Assembly: GCA_051005015.1 (NCBI GenBank) | Contig: JBPCJT010000269.1 | Coordinates: 1-7,223, forward strand | Direction of reading: 5' to 3' | Source of the DNA: JACMME01 sp051005015 | Lineage (GTDB): Bacteria; Gemmatimonadota; Gemmatimonadetes; Gemmatimonadales; Gemmatimonadaceae | Length of the DNA stretch: 7,223 bases | Part shown: piece after piece, positions 6,520 to 7,223 of the stretch | Position numbering within the stretch: the first letter of the stretch is position 1 | How the letters are laid out: each line of letters begins with the position of its first letter | Notes under the pieces: model-generated | Seen by the model: only the letters and a program-made list of their open reading frames with translations | The model's database searches: none | Told to the model about the DNA's origin: nothing | Made by a program: the position numbers and the translations under genes

Positions 6520-7223
6520 CTAGCTTTTTGGGCCTGCCTTTCGTACCCGCTCGCCGGCCATTTCAGAGAACTGTTTGAAGTTCTTGTCGAACATACCGGC
6601 GAGTTTCCTGGCCTGCGCGTCGTATGCAGCGGTGTCCTCCCACGTAGCGCGGGGGCGCATGACTTCCTCCGGCACGTTAGAAATGCTCGTCGGTACGGCG
6701 AGGCCGAAAACAGGATCGGTTTCCGACGCCACATTGTCCAGCTCACCGGAAAGGGCCGCCCGAATCATTGCGCGAGTGTGATCAAGCTGCATTCGTGAAC
6801 CGACGCCGTAAGGCCCTCCTGTCCAACCGGTGTTGACGAGCCAAATGTGCGAGTTGTGCTTCTGCAACAGGTCGCCCAGCATGTCCGCGTATTTGGATGG
6901 ATGCCACACGAGAAATGCGGCCCCGAAACAGGCTGAAAACGTTGCCTGCGGCTCAGTCACGCCGCGTTCGGTACCGGCCACCTTGGCGGTGTAGCCCGAA
7001 AGGAAATAGTACATTGCCTGGTCAGGGGTGAGGCGGGCAATCGGCGGTAACACGCCAAAAGCATCGGCTGTCAGAAAGACCACGTTCCTGGGATGTCCGC
7101 CGCGCCCGCTCGGCACGTGGTTCCTGATGTAATGCAGCGGGTACGAAGCGCGAGTGTTCTCCGTAATCGACTGGTCCGAGAAGTCTACGCGCTTCGAGTT
7201 CGGGTCGAGAGTCACGTTCTCCA
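6520..7223 (-). CDS. pckA: Phosphoenolpyruvate carboxykinase, ATP type (C-terminal 233 residues, 5' end outside window)
   Basis: This enzyme converts oxaloacetate and ATP to phosphoenolpyruvate, CO2 and ADP, the committed step of gluconeogenesis, in the cytosol. The frame enters open from the right edge and stops at TAG 6522-6520. A GTG at 7215 is only an internal codon; the preceding Glu-Asn codons continue the family sequence. Visible family blocks are SITENTRASYPL with the substrate-binding Arg at partial residue 24, LTADAFGVLPPIARL, FLSGYTAKVAGTERGVTEPQ, NTGWTGGPYGVGSRM and the nucleotide-side DHTRAMIRAALSG, then FGLAVPTSISNVP. The ATP-type enzyme is about 530 residues, so somewhat less than half is here; the P-loop and the metal-site Lys/His/Asp residues lie outside the window. 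The HD-domain gene follows after 48 nt. Nothing is missing or broken in the part seen. Confidence 0.96.
   Translation of the reverse strand, partial: ENVTLDPNSKRVDFSDQSITENTRASYPLHYIRNHVPSGRGGHPRNVVFLTADAFGVLPPIARLTPDQAMYYFLSGYTAKVAGTERGVTEPQATFSACFGAAFLVWHPSKYADMLGDLLQKHNSHIWLVNTGWTGGPYGVGSRMQLDHTRAMIRAALSGELDNVASETDPVFGLAVPTSISNVPEEVMRPRATWEDTAAYDAQARKLAGMFDKNFKQFSEMAGERVRKAGPKS

Noticed and set aside
7213..7215. GTG as the true start of the pckA frame
   Set aside because: The codons before it (Glu-Asn) match the continuing PEPCK sequence, and the truncated product would lack the P-loop and the metal site. The gene simply runs past the window edge.
1..7223. Possible mobile island, defence system or CRISPR
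   Set aside because: There are no transposase, integrase, toxin-antitoxin, restriction or repeat-array signals. Every substantial gene belongs to a well-known family.

Overview
The window is a gene-dense piece of a GC-rich bacterial chromosome carrying mainly housekeeping genes. I see no phage, insertion sequence, CRISPR, tRNA or rRNA signal. Five genes read on the minus strand and two on the plus strand, and the two genes at the window edges are cut by those edges. The organism is probably a Gram-negative-type, GC-rich environmental bacterium. A Gemmatimonadota- or Acidobacteriota-like origin is a guess from the gene mix and from the UvrA zinc-module variant; no marker gene here settles it.

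Left block, minus strand (about 2093 down to 1): two tandem small GlsB/YeaQ/YmgE-type membrane proteins (2059-1802 and 1770-1501), then the first 483 codons of uvrA (from 1450 off the left edge). Spacings are 31 and 50 nt, so the three genes may be one transcript. A pair of GC-rich hairpins in the last gap could reduce read-through into uvrA or process the message.

Centre block, plus strand: a 654-residue ABC half-exporter (2219-4183) and then a PP2C-type Ser/Thr phosphatase of the Stp/PrpC kind (best start 4230, end 5033). The exporter diverges from the glsB genes across about 160 bp. A good sigma70-like promoter lies so close to its ATG that the message would be leaderless or nearly so, which fits the absence of a Shine-Dalgarno sequence.

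Right block, minus strand: the C-terminal half of an ATP-type phosphoenolpyruvate carboxykinase (pckA, enters from the right edge, ends at 6520), then 48 nt later an HD-domain phosphohydrolase of the dGTPase/SAMHD1-like family (6471-5239). They are probably co-transcribed. The HD gene and the phosphatase gene converge on a 205-bp spacer with no convincing intrinsic terminator.

Functionally the genes cover DNA repair, envelope stress, export, protein dephosphorylation, gluconeogenesis and (d)NTP turnover. I found no convincing undescribed system. The points most worth a second look are the leaderless exporter promoter, insertions in the exporter's ATPase domain, the Cys-to-Asp change in the UvrA zinc module, the twin hairpins before uvrA, and the pckA-HD pairing.
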